A stretch of 64,000 bases of DNA, taken from Agrocybe praecox (lineage: Eukaryota > Basidiomycota > Agaricomycetes > Agaricales > Agrocybaceae). This document shows positions 12,123-23,934 of the stretch, piece after piece. The notes beneath the pieces were generated by a model. It was not told the origin of the DNA, did not search any database, and worked only from the letters and a program-made list of their open reading frames with translations. The stretch covers positions 2,419,945 through 2,483,944 of the forward strand of contig OZ024852.1 of NCBI GenBank assembly GCA_964017145.1, read 5' to 3'. A program made the translations under genes and the position numbers. Each line of letters opens with the position of its first letter. The first letter of the stretch is position 1.

Positions 12123-13544
12123 CTAGTACTCCATCATCGTGTTCGCGTTCGCAGTTGCACCCGCAGGCGTAGGAGGCGTAGGCGCTCGACTCGTCCACAC
12201 CACTCCCTCATAATTAATGCCCATACCATCAACACCAAGCGCCCACTCCGTTTGCGAAGGAAACACGATCCTTCGAAGCGTCGGACACGCGCGATACCAC
12301 TCGACGCAGAGGCCGAACTCCTCTGAGGGATTGGCGCGGCCTACACCATCGCTGCCTATGCTACCTGTTGGGGAGAGATCGAGGAAGGAGAGGTGCGTAA
12401 AGGCATTGAGGACCGAGGAAAGGCCTGCGAGGATGCGCTGTGTTAGGAGAGGATGATCGAGGGTGTGAGGATGTAGTTTGTCGTCCGCGGATTGTCATGG
12501 TGCACAATAGAAAGAGTGTAAGAAAGAAAGAAGCATGATGAGAAAGAGTGATAGGAAAACAGAGCAGAGAAGGTGTGTGGGCAAAAGAAGGAAAGGTAAA
12601 TTACTCACGATGCCAGAAAACGAATAGTGCAATGTATGGCGAAGGGCGAGCTTCACGCGAAGACTTTCCACTGTGGGAAGGTACGTCGAGACGTTGCGAA
12701 GGAGCATCGGGCGAGCAGACATGGCAGAAAGGTCGAGGTAGCGCAGAGGGACAGTCGTGCAAGTCATCCGCGGCAAATTGTGTCTGTTCACATCTGAGTC
12801 TTGACCAGTCAGTGAGAGGTAGTGCACCGGCCGCCCTGGGAGGAGTGCGGCGGCGGCGTCGGGAGAACCGCGGAAGGTGGTAAGGAGAGGCAGGGCGTCG
12901 GCAGGCAACCGTTCGAGGGCGGAATGCATGTTCATGTACTGCCCAGAGTCGGATAATCTGAGATGACGTAACCTAGGCAGCGATTTCAAGAATGAGACGA
13001 GCACTGTCGTGTACGGTTGGATCCCTTTCGTGCTGCTGTCCGCGCCTAGCGTGCAGGACCGCAGATGGGAGAACTCGCACCCCCGGATGACACGCTCGAT
13101 GGCGTGCATGGGTTCCTCTTGCTGGAACTCTGCGCTGTTCAGCCGGTACCCGTGCAGCACAACGTTCGCAGGACCGAGAAAGAGGTCGATGGATTCGAGG
13201 GGTGTCAGCGCCGGAAGAATCTCTGCGAGCTCTTCGCACGTCTGCAGGAGGTAATGGGCAGGAGGTGGTGGGCTTCCAGGATCAGCCTGCCATCGGATAT
13301 GCACTTTCCGGACATTCTCGATAAGATAGTCTCTTTGGCGCATAGCTTTGCACCACAAGATGGTCTTCCATGGCAAAGGGGCTGATTCTGTCAAAAGATC
13401 TGATATATAAATGGAAGAGTACAGGATTCTTTCCGCGACTGCCTTGAAGTGCGTCGAGACACGTGCAACGGCGGCTAATGACGATGGCGAGAGTTCGTCG
13501 AGAATGGCAGTGAGTGTCTCGTTGGGGAGAGCAGTGATGGACAT
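12123..13544 (-). CDS. F-box protein with leucine-rich C-terminal part
   Basis: Predicted substrate adaptor of an SCF ubiquitin ligase. Two exons: 13544-12609 and 12437-12123, joined in phase 0 across a 171-bp intron (gtgagt...acacag), giving about 416 residues. The F-box is at the very N-terminus (ALPNETLTAILDELSP, then SLAAVARVSTHFKAVAERIL, with the typical LYSSIYISD end). The rest has irregular leucine-rich segments (PRLRHLRLSDSGQ, VHYLSLTGQD, LRYLDLSAM, LSSVLNAFTHLSFLDLSP) and ends with a Thr/Pro/Ala-rich tail (TPPTPAGATANANTMMEY). This one is single copy here and unrelated in detail to the repeated F-box family at 17-27 kb and 57-59 kb. Target unknown; agaric genomes carry large families of such genes. 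Confidence 0.8.
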
Positions 13545-14689
13545 TGCGGTGTCTCCTGATAAAAATCAAGACAGGCTGTTAAATCCCTGAGAGACAGGAA
13601 GAATGAGACTATATCCCACGGCGAAATGCCGGAGAAAAGGGTTGGGGAATATGTCGGTGAAGACGGAAGATCGACGGAACTATTGACGTCGAGAAAAGGC
13701 ACAGATGGAGAATAAGCTTTATGAAATCATATTGCTTTGAAAGAAGCTCGCTGATAAATCACAGCTTCATATACTGAGATAAGTATACATTGACTATCTT
13801 TTTCAAACCAAAATGCGTCGAGAAAAACGCACCATTCGAAAGGAGTTACAGAACCCCGGATATCTGAATGCAGTATTCAACAATCATGTACGAGAACCTG
13901 GTGGGTTCAGTAAAATCTAGGTGAGCTCAGAAAAAGATGCTTAGAGATAGAAGAACAAACGTGCGTATTCATTCCTTCCTTCCCATACATCAATAGCAAA
14001 CGTCATCATGCTGATAATGTGTTCTGCTCAATGAGATCCATGAAAGTATGAGATTTAACTGGCATTTTCATATGAAGCCTCAGGATAGGACCAGTACTGA
14101 GGAACTTGAGGAGCTGACTGACATTAATCTCTGATGTTGAGATGTGTTTGACCGGTCGGCGTTATTTGATAAGATGCGCTGCCACCTTATCTGTCTCTGG
14201 GAAATAAATATGTCAAACGGCCGAAGAAGATGGAGGTGACAGAAGATGGCATACCACGAGCCCGAAATCTTCCACCTTTGCTGACTGGTATGGTGGATCT
14301 TCATGGAAGGGAGGAACAAAAGATGGGGAAACACTCGCAAAGAGGGGCAGGTTCATTATACAATTTCGGAGATTTTGTTATTGTTTATTCCAGAGGAGAA
14401 TACTCCCAATTAAGCAAAGCGTTTTCCACTTTGAGCGTTTAGAATTGCTGTGAATTGGAAATTCCGGCTCGTGACGCTTGCATACAAGTCCCGCGGCTTC
14501 TTCGGCACAAATGCTGAGCGCTGATCTGATCGTTCACGTTCAACCACAAAAATGAAATGTCGCACTATAGAAGAACTTGAGAAAAGGAGACAAATTTTCT
14601 ATTTATAAAAATAAATCAAAGGTGAGTAGTAAATGAAATAAACCCATCAAGATTATTTTTTCTCCTGCCGTAAGAAAAAGGCAAAGGCA
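13545..14689. other. Intergenic, nothing recognised
   Basis: About 1.1 kb between the F-box gene promoter and the 3' end of the next methyltransferase. Open frames at 14080-14340 (minus) and 14230-14442 (plus) show no family motif or consistent splice structure. Confidence 0.5.
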
Positions 14690-16162
14690 CTATACCACCC
14701 TCCCACTCCAAATCTCCACAGGCGCATCCTCTCCGCTGCCCACACGTTCACCGATCTTGTCGAATTCGATGCCGCAAGCAGCCATCATGCCCCAGAACTC
14801 GCGTTCGGACTCGTCGCGCTGCTTGTACCCGAGGAGGATCGTCGGCGGTGGTTTGTTTGCGGGGGAGAGTTTGGTCAGTGTGGAGAGCGTACGGCAGAGG
14901 GAGGGGAAGGAGGTCGTGTTGTATGTCACGTCTGCCATTCTGTGTGTTGAGGGAAGATATATAAAATTTTAACAAAATAAACAAGTTCGAAGATACATAC
15001 ATGATAACATCCAGCCCCCCAAGTTCTCTCACTTCCCGCGGGAGCTCGTCGTCGTCCCAGTCGAGGACGAGAGCTCGGGGCTGTGTGCGTTGGAAATGTG
15101 CGCTGTTCAGCGATAGGTTGTGTTCGATTAGGGGCATGGCTGATTCGACGTCGGTGACTAGGATACAATCATAGTCCGCGCTTGATTGGGATTGTGCCGG
15201 TGTCAGGCCTTCCTCTCCGTCCCCCTCGCCCTGCCCTTTCACATTGACAGGGCGCAAGGACGCAATGATGGCTGATACGAATCCGATACCAGTGCCTATG
15301 AGTACGATGAACACGATTGTCAAAAACAATAAATAATGAATAAACACACCAAGCTCCAATATCCGCCTCGGCTCAGCAGAGAATAACGAATCGTATAGGG
15401 TCTTCATCGTGTTTTCCACCCTCATCGATTCGTTCTCCTTCAGCTCGACTAGCCACGAGCTCAGACCAATACCGCTATCCCAGATTTTCTATATAACCCA
15501 TGCAGAGAATGGGGGAGAGAAAAGAAACAAATCTACATCCCGTCAGATGGTCTTCTCATATAAACTCAGAGGAAGGGAAGAGTCAAGCTCCTACGCACCT
15601 TATCCAAATCAAACGAAACCCTTTCCATGAACCTCAGCGAGGCCTTCCACGCCTTATCGTCACAACGCACAGGGACCAAATAGCTCCTCTCCACCGACTC
15701 TTGCTTCAGCGCGCCTTTATGGTTCTTGCCCAAGAAGAAGATCGGCATGGACATCACTGGCAAGGGCGGGCCTTGGCCAAACGTCGATGATCCCACAATT
15801 CCTCCCGACGAAGGCACCCAAGAAAGGTCCACACACTCCGGAAACGCCCTCCCCCGTATCTGCCGTTCGCCCATAAGCACGAGGCGCCAATACTGCCCAT
15901 CGCGTACCCCTTCGGGGAGCGGGACGGGTATATCCTTGTATGCGCTCGATGGGCGCCAGGTGGTCAGCTTTTGTGGCTTGCTTATGTTCGAAAGTGGGTG
16001 TCCCTGCTGTCCACCGCAGCGCACCCACGCGTAGTACAACTCCTGCTCGCCTTGGAACGATTCGGTGCGTAGGTCGTTGGAGATTTGGGGTTTTATGGTT
16101 AGTGTCCCATAGGGAGCTGCTTGGACGGGGGGTGGGCGCAGGAAAGAGATGTAGTAGAACAT
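14690..16162 (-). CDS. METTL21-family (family 16) protein methyltransferase
   Basis: SAM-dependent methyltransferase of the same superfamily as the gene at 5.7 kb but a different lineage, closest in layout to yeast Efm2/Nnt1-type enzymes with a long N-terminal extension. Exon 1 (16162-15599) holds the extension (MFYYISFLRPPP..FDLDK). Exon 2 starts KIWDSGIGLSSWLVELKE, the family's usual lead-in. Motif I is built across an intron: RRILELG|TGIGFVSAI. Then come YDCILVTDVESAMPLIEHNL and LDWDDDELPREV, and across another intron DVIIMADVTYNTTSFPSLCR, the catalytic-loop region. It ends EIWSGRVV. Four exons, about 440 residues. Likely targets are translation factors or ribosome-linked proteins (inference from the family). 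Two ACGCGT boxes lie upstream at 16319 and 16629. Confidence 0.8.
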
Positions 16163-16639
16163 CTTCCTAGCTCTTTATCTTTTTTTTATTTGGCTTTTGA
16201 GGTTTTGACGTCGTTAATGGTGTTGGAAAATATGTAATGGCGGTGAGTGATAAAAAATTATGGGAACGCGGACCGCGGTTTACGTAACTTCTTTCTTTAG
16301 CTGAGTCGCGTCAACACGACGCGTTCTGTCGCGCTAGGCTCAACAAGGAATTTGGTCACGAAAGACCTCCAAAAAAGTGCACCGAGCTGCAACAGACAAG
16401 CGTGTTAAAGCACAAATGTGGGCTGCGTCGACTATTCCTGGATTAGTGTTTCCGATAAATCCTTAAAAAATCACTAAACAACGGGATCGAGCAGATATTA
16501 ATTGAAAAACCTACTAGGCATTTTTGTCTGGATACTGTCGTAGGCCTGCACCCCAATACTCCTGATGAAAATTCAATCAGGGCATGAGGGCCCCCCTACC
16601 ATTATCAGGACCGAGTCGCGTGAATTTGACGCGTCGTTT
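16163..16639. other. Intergenic with MluI-type (ACGCGT) sites
   Basis: No gene seen. Contains the phrase GAGTCGCGT..ACGCGT twice (about 16,304-16,324 and 16,614-16,634), each time ending in ACGCGT, the core bound by MBF-type cell-cycle factors in fungi. Whether it regulates the minus-strand methyltransferase is unknown. Confidence 0.4.
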
Positions 16640-16880
16640 CAGCACATTTCACATTTTCAACAAAGAAAGTCAGTCATTCATATGCACTTTAATAGAGCAG
16701 CGTCAACAATGAAAATTGCTCCTTCCTCAACAACATGATTGCTTCGAAAACAACAAATTTAACACCTCGTCCTGATCAACTCATTCACACAGCAATGGGA
16801 TGCTTAGCCATGGATCATATTGCAGCATGGGGGCATAACGCGGAGAGAAAACATACACTATAATACAGTAATAATGTATT
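16640..16880. repeat. Duplicate of the histone H3 3'-flank sequence
   Basis: The stretch ending at 16,811-16,878 (ATCATATTGCAGCATGGGGG, then the AACATACACTATAATACAGT region) repeats almost exactly at 20,363-20,431, just beyond the stop of histone H3. Weaker similarity (AATGAAAATT, CACCCTGTCCT-like, ACTCATTYACAC) extends back to about 16,640 and 20,219. Same orientation in both places. The copy near H3 is probably the source because it abuts the gene's 3' end. Confidence 0.7.
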
Positions 16881-17059
16881 TAATTCCACAGGATGAAACA
16901 CATTTTTATTGAATATGTAAAAACCCATGAATCCGTGTAACAGGATAAATGGGAGGTTATGGAAGTCTGGGCGGCGGCGTGCCACCAGAAATTCCTTACA
17001 TGACCGTGTAAATGATGACTTTTTGGATAATTCAGATAAAGGCACGCATCTCATCAAAA

Positions 17060-17108
17060 CACATGGCATGTTAAGTCGATGAGGATTGGTATTATTCCTT
17101 CCTGCCAT
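17060..17108 (-). pseudogene. 5' fragment of the unknown divergent gene
   Basis: Reads MAGRNNTNPHRLNM from ATG at 17108, the N-terminus of the unknown gene seen complete at 57,425. It then departs into PCVLMRCVPLSELSK, the same continuation found at 32,483. It sits head-to-head with F-box copy A, as in the full unit. A fragment only. Confidence 0.6.
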
Positions 17109-17350
17109 GATATTCGGTGGGGTTGTAGAAGTTTTATGGACTAGAAGTTCACAGAGATATATGAGCCCTGCCAATCTTTCCAAGCCGAATTATTCCGCTT
17201 GCGGAGATTGAATCTTTCGTCCAATACTGTGCGGTGTTTCAACAAAATATCCCCCCCTCCAAAGCGGGTCGCCGTCAAGTTGTTTTTGTTATAACAGGTT
17301 ACAGTGACCACCACATACCGTGAAAGGCTGAACATCACAGTTGATTGACA

Positions 17351-18754
17351 ATGCATTGGCACGTATGTGTTCTCTGCAAGATATCATACACACTAATATG
17401 TTGATTAATAAGATCTCCTTCATTTGATCTGATTTTAGTTGTTACCTTTTGAACTCGTGCTATACATCATCGAGTTTTTCCCCCAAGACACTCTCGCGAG
17501 TTTTGCGCGGGTTAACAGTACTTGTCGCCTGGAAGCAGAACGGTTCTTATACCAAGATGTTACAGAGAACGCTCTAGATACTTTGGCCAATTACCCCGAT
17601 AAATGCAAGCTTGTTCGATGCCTTGCGATTGAAGTCCCGGTATTAGAGGAAAATGTGTACAGAGTGTACGAAGAAGACTCGGAGGAGCGCGATTACATAT
17701 ATGCACGCACATTAGATGTCTTGGCTAAGATGCCGTCTTTGCGGGTCTTCAAACTTGTGGACGACTGTCCCTATTGGATTGACGAAACCGTAGAGAGATG
17801 GGCAAAGGATCTGACTGATCTAATTTGGTTTCAAGTTGTGACCTTTCGGGCCTTGAAAACGTAGACCACACTGACGAGGTATGAAACAAAGCAGCCGTGG
17901 CGACTTTAATCATTTGCACACCCTTTACTGCAACCTTGAATTCTTCGACATTCCGCGAATTATCCAAGCAAGACCGACGTTGAGGATGTTGTCTGTGGAA
18001 ATTGAAGCACAAGAACCTGGCGGCAACCTGGTGGCATCTCTTCGCGAGCTCCAGCGCCGTGATGCTGTGCCCAAGCTCCCAATAGTCTTCACTATCAAGT
18101 CAAATGGCCTCCAGCAACTAGTGTTATCTGATCTTACGATATATCCTATCCTATATTCCTCTGATGTCATCGCATCGATCCACAGCATATTAAAAGAAGA
18201 GTTTGCCACAGGATTTGACTACTCTTCGATGAAGCTAGATTCGAACATTATCACAGCACTCACCGTTCAACTTGCTGATTCAAACACCGATACAATCGAT
18301 CTACTGGGACTCATGGAGAATATGGCCTCTGTGTTTCCTAACATTTCCAAACTTACTTTTGCCTCTCAGGTCGTATGCAAATTTGTGGGTCATTCGTACA
18401 CGTTATATAGCAATATATCTAATCATCACGCGCGAGCAGGATACGAACTATATAAAGAGAATCCTTCCTCTCTTCCCTGAGTTGGAGAGGCTCCACTTTG
18501 GCCTGTGGGTACGATACTCGATCGCAGGCGCTAATTCCGACACTGAGATCCTTCGAAAACAAGCGATCGCTCGATGCAAGATTATAAAAAGACAGGCAAA
18601 TAATTAGGGGTCCGTTGCCCCTAATCTGACGACGATATCTTTCATAAGTAGGCAGCGCGTGACAAGAAGGAAAAGGGGCTCTAAAGAGTCTAATGGCTGG
18701 TTCTATGATAGCACGGCTGACACGGACACCGAGCGGGAAGACTTCCACGCATGA
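17351..18754 (+). pseudogene. Repeated F-box-like gene, copy A (premature stop)
   Basis: F-box-like protein present four times in this window. Structure shared by all copies: a four-codon first exon (ATGCATTGGCAC, then gtatgt), exon 2 (LLPFELVLYIIEFFPQDTLA, with RVNSTCRLEAERFLYQDVTE as F-box body, to DLTDLIW), a short intron ending ctgacgag..gcag, exon 3 (RGDFNHLHTLYCNLEFFDIP to KLTFASQ) and exon 4 (DTNYIKRILPLFPELERLHF). About 400 residues when intact, with leucine-rich spacing after the F-box. In copy A, exon 4 has TAG at 18605-18607 where the other copies have Trp (QARNW), removing about the last 50 residues up to the family stop at 18752-18754. Its exon 2 donor is also weaker (gtttca). 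Probably a pseudogene or a shortened protein. Confidence 0.7.
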
Positions 18755-18837
18755 TGCGTGATAACCCATTCTTGTTTTTTTGTAGCGGCAAAATTCGAGT
18801 CGAGAATAAGTAACTAGCGGTCGACTTCGTCTCCGAA

Positions 18838-19560
18838 CAGGTTTGCTGTCCGGCTTTGTATTAATAATTGATTGGTAAATTCAAGCATAATAACTCTTAT
18901 AATTTTACAACTTCGAATTGACCAACAAAGTCATTGTTAAGGAGGCGAAGACAAAAGATAGCGGTAATCAAATTTATTCCACCGCGTTGAGACGAGCGCA
19001 TGATAGGCTACATCTTACATTTTTTCGCGTTCTTAGCCCCTTCGCGCGGAAGCTAGACTGGCGATTGCAAAGCGAACATAAGAGGACACGGGAAATCCAG
19101 ACGACGCTATCGAGCTAGAAATCGGTATGAAGGCCATGATCCAAGCTAACATCGCGGTGGAAGCCTCTAGAGTCTATCGCAAACGGGACAAGGGAGGCCA
19201 TCGAGGAGATAATACTGGACCCACTAGAAGACGACGAACAAGAGATCGACGAAGAAGGTGCCATTCGTCTAAAATATCCTCCTGCCATGGTACTGTTCCG
19301 ACCAAATAACTCTACATCCCTGCGATTCCCAGGCATACCAACCGGCCTCGTACCACTTGTGCCGACGCGAGCGACGTTCACCTTGACGGGAAGAAATTAT
19401 TCGAAACATGCAATAGCTAGAAAGGGCAGGTCAACAATACGCCTTCTACGAGACCTTCAAAGACGAGCTGTTCGGAGGACCTGAGGAAAGACATGGAAAG
19501 AATCGAGGAGTTGGACAGACTAAACAAAGAAGAAAGAAGAGGAGAATAAATAGACCAGAA
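18838..19560 (+). pseudogene. Decayed C-terminal part of a PIF1-like helicase, copy 1
   Basis: Fragments in several frames read as the tail of the PIF1-like DNA helicases common in basidiomycete genomes. Visible pieces: AIELEIGMKAMIQANIAVEA, then EAIEEIILDPLEDDEQEIDE, RLKYPPAMVLFRPNNST, RFPGIPTGLVPLVPTRATFT, and, after an internal deletion and a one-base frameshift near 19,455, GRSTIRLLRD and FKDELF, then the acidic end MERIEELDRLNKE. The N-terminal Walker motifs are absent, so it cannot be active. Directly follows F-box copy A. Related copies lie at 22.4-23.2, 25.6-25.9 and 30.9-31.5 kb. Identification rests on my recognition of the family's conserved tail, not on a search. Confidence 0.65.
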
Positions 19561-20487
19561 AAACTTGGCCATTTGAAATACAACGAAACTGATCTCAAAG
19601 GAAATATAAATAGAAGGCTTGTAAGAGGACGTCGAGAAAAGTAAGGGAGGAGGAATGGGAGGAGGAAATACGACGCAGCAAAACAAAAGCAAAACAAACG
19701 GTCAGCATTTTCTGAAATTACAGGTTCGGAGGGCTTCGACACTAGAAATACTTGGTGTAGATTATAATCTAAACTCAAAATATAAACCACAAACTTGTAA
19801 ACCAATGAAGTAAATCTTTATCTTTTGTTTCTACTGTCCAACTTCTGAAATTCAAATACAGAAGCTGGTGGTGTCACAGGAAGTCTGGGCGGCGGCGTGA
19901 TGAAAAAGCGCGTCTGAAAAGATCACGTGGCTGATTAAAAGACGCGTCCCAGAAAGAGAGCGCGTCGTTGGGAGCCATCCGCCAAGAGTTGAGCTTAAAT
20001 GTTTGGGATGCCCTAGGCGAGACGGTGCGTCTACCCAATGGTTGTACCAAAACCAAAGAGGAGAGGTGGGTGGGAACGAAAAAGGTCGCGCGAGAGTAAT
20101 GAAAAAGCAGAAAGAGCGAGCGGGAACTTTTTTCGGACTCGAGGAGCAGGAGAGCGACGAGATGAAACGAAACCTCAAAGTCAGGTATATATCGCTGTAC
20201 ATATATGCGCGTGAATAATGAAAATTACTCCATTGATGATCTCAATAATTCTAGCTCAACAACTTGAGCAAATTCAAAACAATGAATAATGCACAGCAAT
20301 TGTCGTTATCCAACACCCTGTCCTCATCATTGACTCATTTACACAACAAAGAGATTATTAACCATGGATCATATTGCAGCATGGGGGCATAACGTGGAAA
20401 GAAAACATACACTATAATACAGTAATAATGCGAATCGAGAAGAGAAAAAGTAGAAAGCAAGAATCCATAATAAAAAGAAGGAACACT
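19561..20487. other. Intergenic, includes the source H3 3'-flank repeat (20,219-20,431)
   Basis: No gene supported. 20,219-20,431 is the H3-side copy of the repeat found at 16,640-16,880. A short phrase GGAAGTCTGGGCGGCGGCGT also occurs at both about 19,881 and 16,969, so more of this flank may be shared. About 19,560-19,700 is purine-rich and is matched in inverted orientation near 22,300-22,440. Confidence 0.55.
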
Positions 20488-21013
<526 letters not shown>

Positions 21014-21304
21014 TGCTTGCTTATGTTGTTGGTAGTGGTGGTGGTGGAGGTAGGTGGTGGTGAAGAGATGGGGTCATCCAGTCTAAATGCGGACTTGTTT
21101 ATATACAAATGCGGGCGCGCCCTCCACGTGATCGTTCGCGCCTCGGGCCTTCTCAACATCAACAAACGGGAAAAAGTAGCACAGCCACATCGTACGTGTT
21201 ATATAACCGCTGACTCTGTAACGTCGCTTTCCTCATTCTTTCGTCACCACCCATCCTACCACTCACCTCATCACCCACCACCCCACCAACTTATATCAAT
21301 CAAC
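21014..21304. promoter_or_regulatory. Shared divergent H3-H4 promoter
   Basis: 291 bp between the two start codons. A TATATAAA-type box on the minus strand lies near 21,100 (H3 side) and TTATATAACC near 21,199 (H4 side). Between them are a CACGTG E-box (about 21,125) and GC-rich words (GGGCGCGCCC, TTCGCGCC). A bidirectional, cell-cycle-controlled promoter is expected from the arrangement; individual sites are untested. Confidence 0.7.
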
Positions 21305-21740
<436 letters not shown>

Positions 21741-21814
21741 ACATTATTTCGTTGTTGGATCTTTTCTTTTATCTTTTTCTTTTCTTGCTGCTTGTGTAAC
21801 TTTACTGTACTTTT

Positions 21815-21970
21815 ATTTATTTATCTGAATCATCCAAAAATTCATCATTCACAGTCTGTTGTGTGTTACGCTTGAGCCTATGCTGTCAGTTTCGTTTCCC
21901 CGCTGCCACTGATGTCGTCAGCTCTGTACCTCCCTTCGTTGCGTTGTGAACCAGTAAATGCTGGCAGAGT
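21815..21970. repeat. H4 3'-flank sequence that is copied elsewhere
   Basis: Downstream of H4, the words TTATCTGAATCATCCAAAAA, TTACGCTTGAGCCTATGCT and TGCGTTGTGAACCAGTAAAT recur in the same order at 32,560-32,760. The first word also occurs inverted at about 17,028-17,050. The rest of 21,971-22,394 shows no gene; it contains a CATC-rich microsatellite near 22,185-22,245. Confidence 0.65.
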
Positions 21971-22394
21971 CCAGACAAGAGAAAACGGGTATAGCAGCAG
22001 ACTAAGTATTGCATCACCTCCGCATGCCAATTATTTCTATAATACGGCTGCTTGGACTACTTTGGTAGAAATGGCGTTAAAAAGGGAACATCCGGCGAGA
22101 TCTGGGATGCAGAGTGACGAGGAGAGTAGGCAGAAAAATAATGAAATGAAGGTTATGTTCGTACATACAGCAACACAACATCATTGGCATCCATCCATCC
22201 ATCTATTTATCCCTCATCTTCCCGTTCATCCTCATCATTGGCTTCCTGTGTTGACAGTAAGGTTCCCTACTCCCCGAAAATACCTTTAAAAGGAAATAAA
22301 ATGTTGACCGTTTGTTTGCTTTTGTTTTGCTGCGTCGTATTTCCTCCTTCCATACTTTTCTCGAGGTCCTCTTACAAGCCTTCTATATATTTAT

Positions 22395-23200
22395 ATTTTC
22401 TTTGAGATCAGTTTCGTGGTATTTCAAATGGCTTTCTTCTTTATTTAGTCTGTCCAACTGCTCGATTCTTTCCATGTCATGATGTCTTTCCTCAGGTCCT
22501 CCGACGGGTGGTTCTGGAACAGCTCGTCTTTGAGAAGGCGTATTGCTGACCTGTCCCTGGCCAGTAGCCACGTACACTCCGAGTGGTGATAATCCCGCGC
22601 CTGCCTTCGGCTGGCCAATATCGGTTATCACAAACTCGTTAATTTGGCCTGGGGACTTGTAATCCGTGAAGGCGTATCCCGGTATACGGTATAATTGGGA
22701 ACTACCCTCTAGCTATCTTGAATTTCGAGCTGTCTCTTCTTGTCACGGTAAACGTCTCTCGCGTCGGCACAAGCGGTACGAGGCCAGTTGGTACTATGCC
22801 TGGGAATCGTAGAGATGTAGGGTTATTTGGTCGGAACAGTACCCGCAGGAGGATATTTCAGACGAATGGCACCTTCTTTGTCGATCTCGCGTTCGTCGTC
22901 GTCTTCTACTATAGTGGGTCCAGTGTTATCTCCTTGATGGCCCCCTGTGTCCCGTTTGCGATAGAGGCTTCCACCGCGATGTTAGCTTGGATCATGGCTT
23001 TCATACTGATTGCTAACTTGATAGCGTTGTCTAGATTTCCCATGTCCTCTGATGTTCGCTTTGCAATAGCCAGTCTAGCTTCCGCACGAAGGGGCTAGGA
23101 ACGCGAAAAAAAAGTAAGATGTATCCTATCATGCGCTCGTCTCAACGTGGTAGAATAAATTTAATTACCACTATCTGTTGTCTTCGCGGCGAAGACAACA
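22395..23200 (-). pseudogene. Decayed PIF1-like helicase tail, copy 2 (most complete)
   Basis: Minus-strand relative of the fragment at 18.8-19.6 kb. It retains the block missing there: GYAFTDYKSPGQINEFVITD, then IGQPKAGAGLSPLGVYVATG. This corresponds to the family's conserved AFTDYKSQGQT..YVALSRS region (motifs V/VI of PIF1-like helicases, partly mutated: ALSRSR is lost). It ends MERIEQLDRLNKEESHLKY. Upstream parts (AMIQANIAVEASIANGT, LFRPNNPTSLRFPGI) carry stops and frameshifts. Located just beyond the 3' end of F-box copy B, mirroring copy 1 beside F-box copy A. Confidence 0.65.
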
Positions 23201-23207
23201 GATAGTG
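23166..23207. repeat. Near-perfect 20-bp-arm palindrome at the helicase fragment edge
   Basis: CCACTATCTGTTGTCTTCGC followed at once by GGCGAAGACAACAGATAGTGG. The other helicase copies have a single arm only (GGCGAAGACAAMAGATAG at about 18,943 and 31,031), so a small inverted duplication marks the edge of this copy. Confidence 0.8.
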
Positions 23208-23934
23208 GTATTTCATATACAACTTATAACTCTTTGAACGTTAATTTTGACGAAAATAATAACGAAACAAGGTTATTTACTGACTCCTGAGTACCACGGT
23301 AAGGTTGCGTAGGGGAGAGCTGCGGAATTAGGAACTTTGAGATCAGCTCAGAAAAGATTCGAGTCGATGACGATCCAGTATTATTTGTACAGTTCTAGAT
23401 ATCTTGTACATCACAATGATTTCCTACTGGTTTTTGCTCTGTGCATGTAGTAACTATGGTGACATCCAAGCAAAGAGGTTAATCACGGTTAAATCCAAAT
23501 TATACGCCTTTATCGCCCACATGTGCTTCAAACATAAGCAGATAATAACATGTATAGTACGCGTAAATATGATACTACGCTATGTCCATATATCTCTGTA
23601 CGGACCCCGCCGTGCTCATCATCTATATTAGCCTGAGACGACCACCAAGAAGAGCTCTGGGGAGGTAGAAAGATGGACCGGCAACTCGTCAAACATCACC
23701 CCTGAGCGCTGAGCCGAAAACCCTGTGTCGCTCTCACCAAAATCAAAAACTAGAAACTGAAAAACATCCTGGCGGCTCCAGCCCACCGTACTAGTTACTT
23801 ATTTTCCACTTAAATTTTGCCATACTCCAAAAGTGCCAAAGTGCACTGTTGATCCAAGGCCGGAACGACGTTAAGAAACAAATAGTTTACAGTTTGAATG
23901 CATGCTACAAAAAAATTAAATGGGTTATCATGCA
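23208..23934. other. Intergenic, includes a half-copy of the MITE seen at 46.8 kb
   Basis: No gene seen. About 23,730-23,796 (TCGCTCTCACCAAAATCAAAAACTAGAAACTG... to CCAGCCCACCG followed by TA) matches the right half of the hairpin element at 46,809-46,946. The matching left half is not apparent. Confidence 0.5.
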
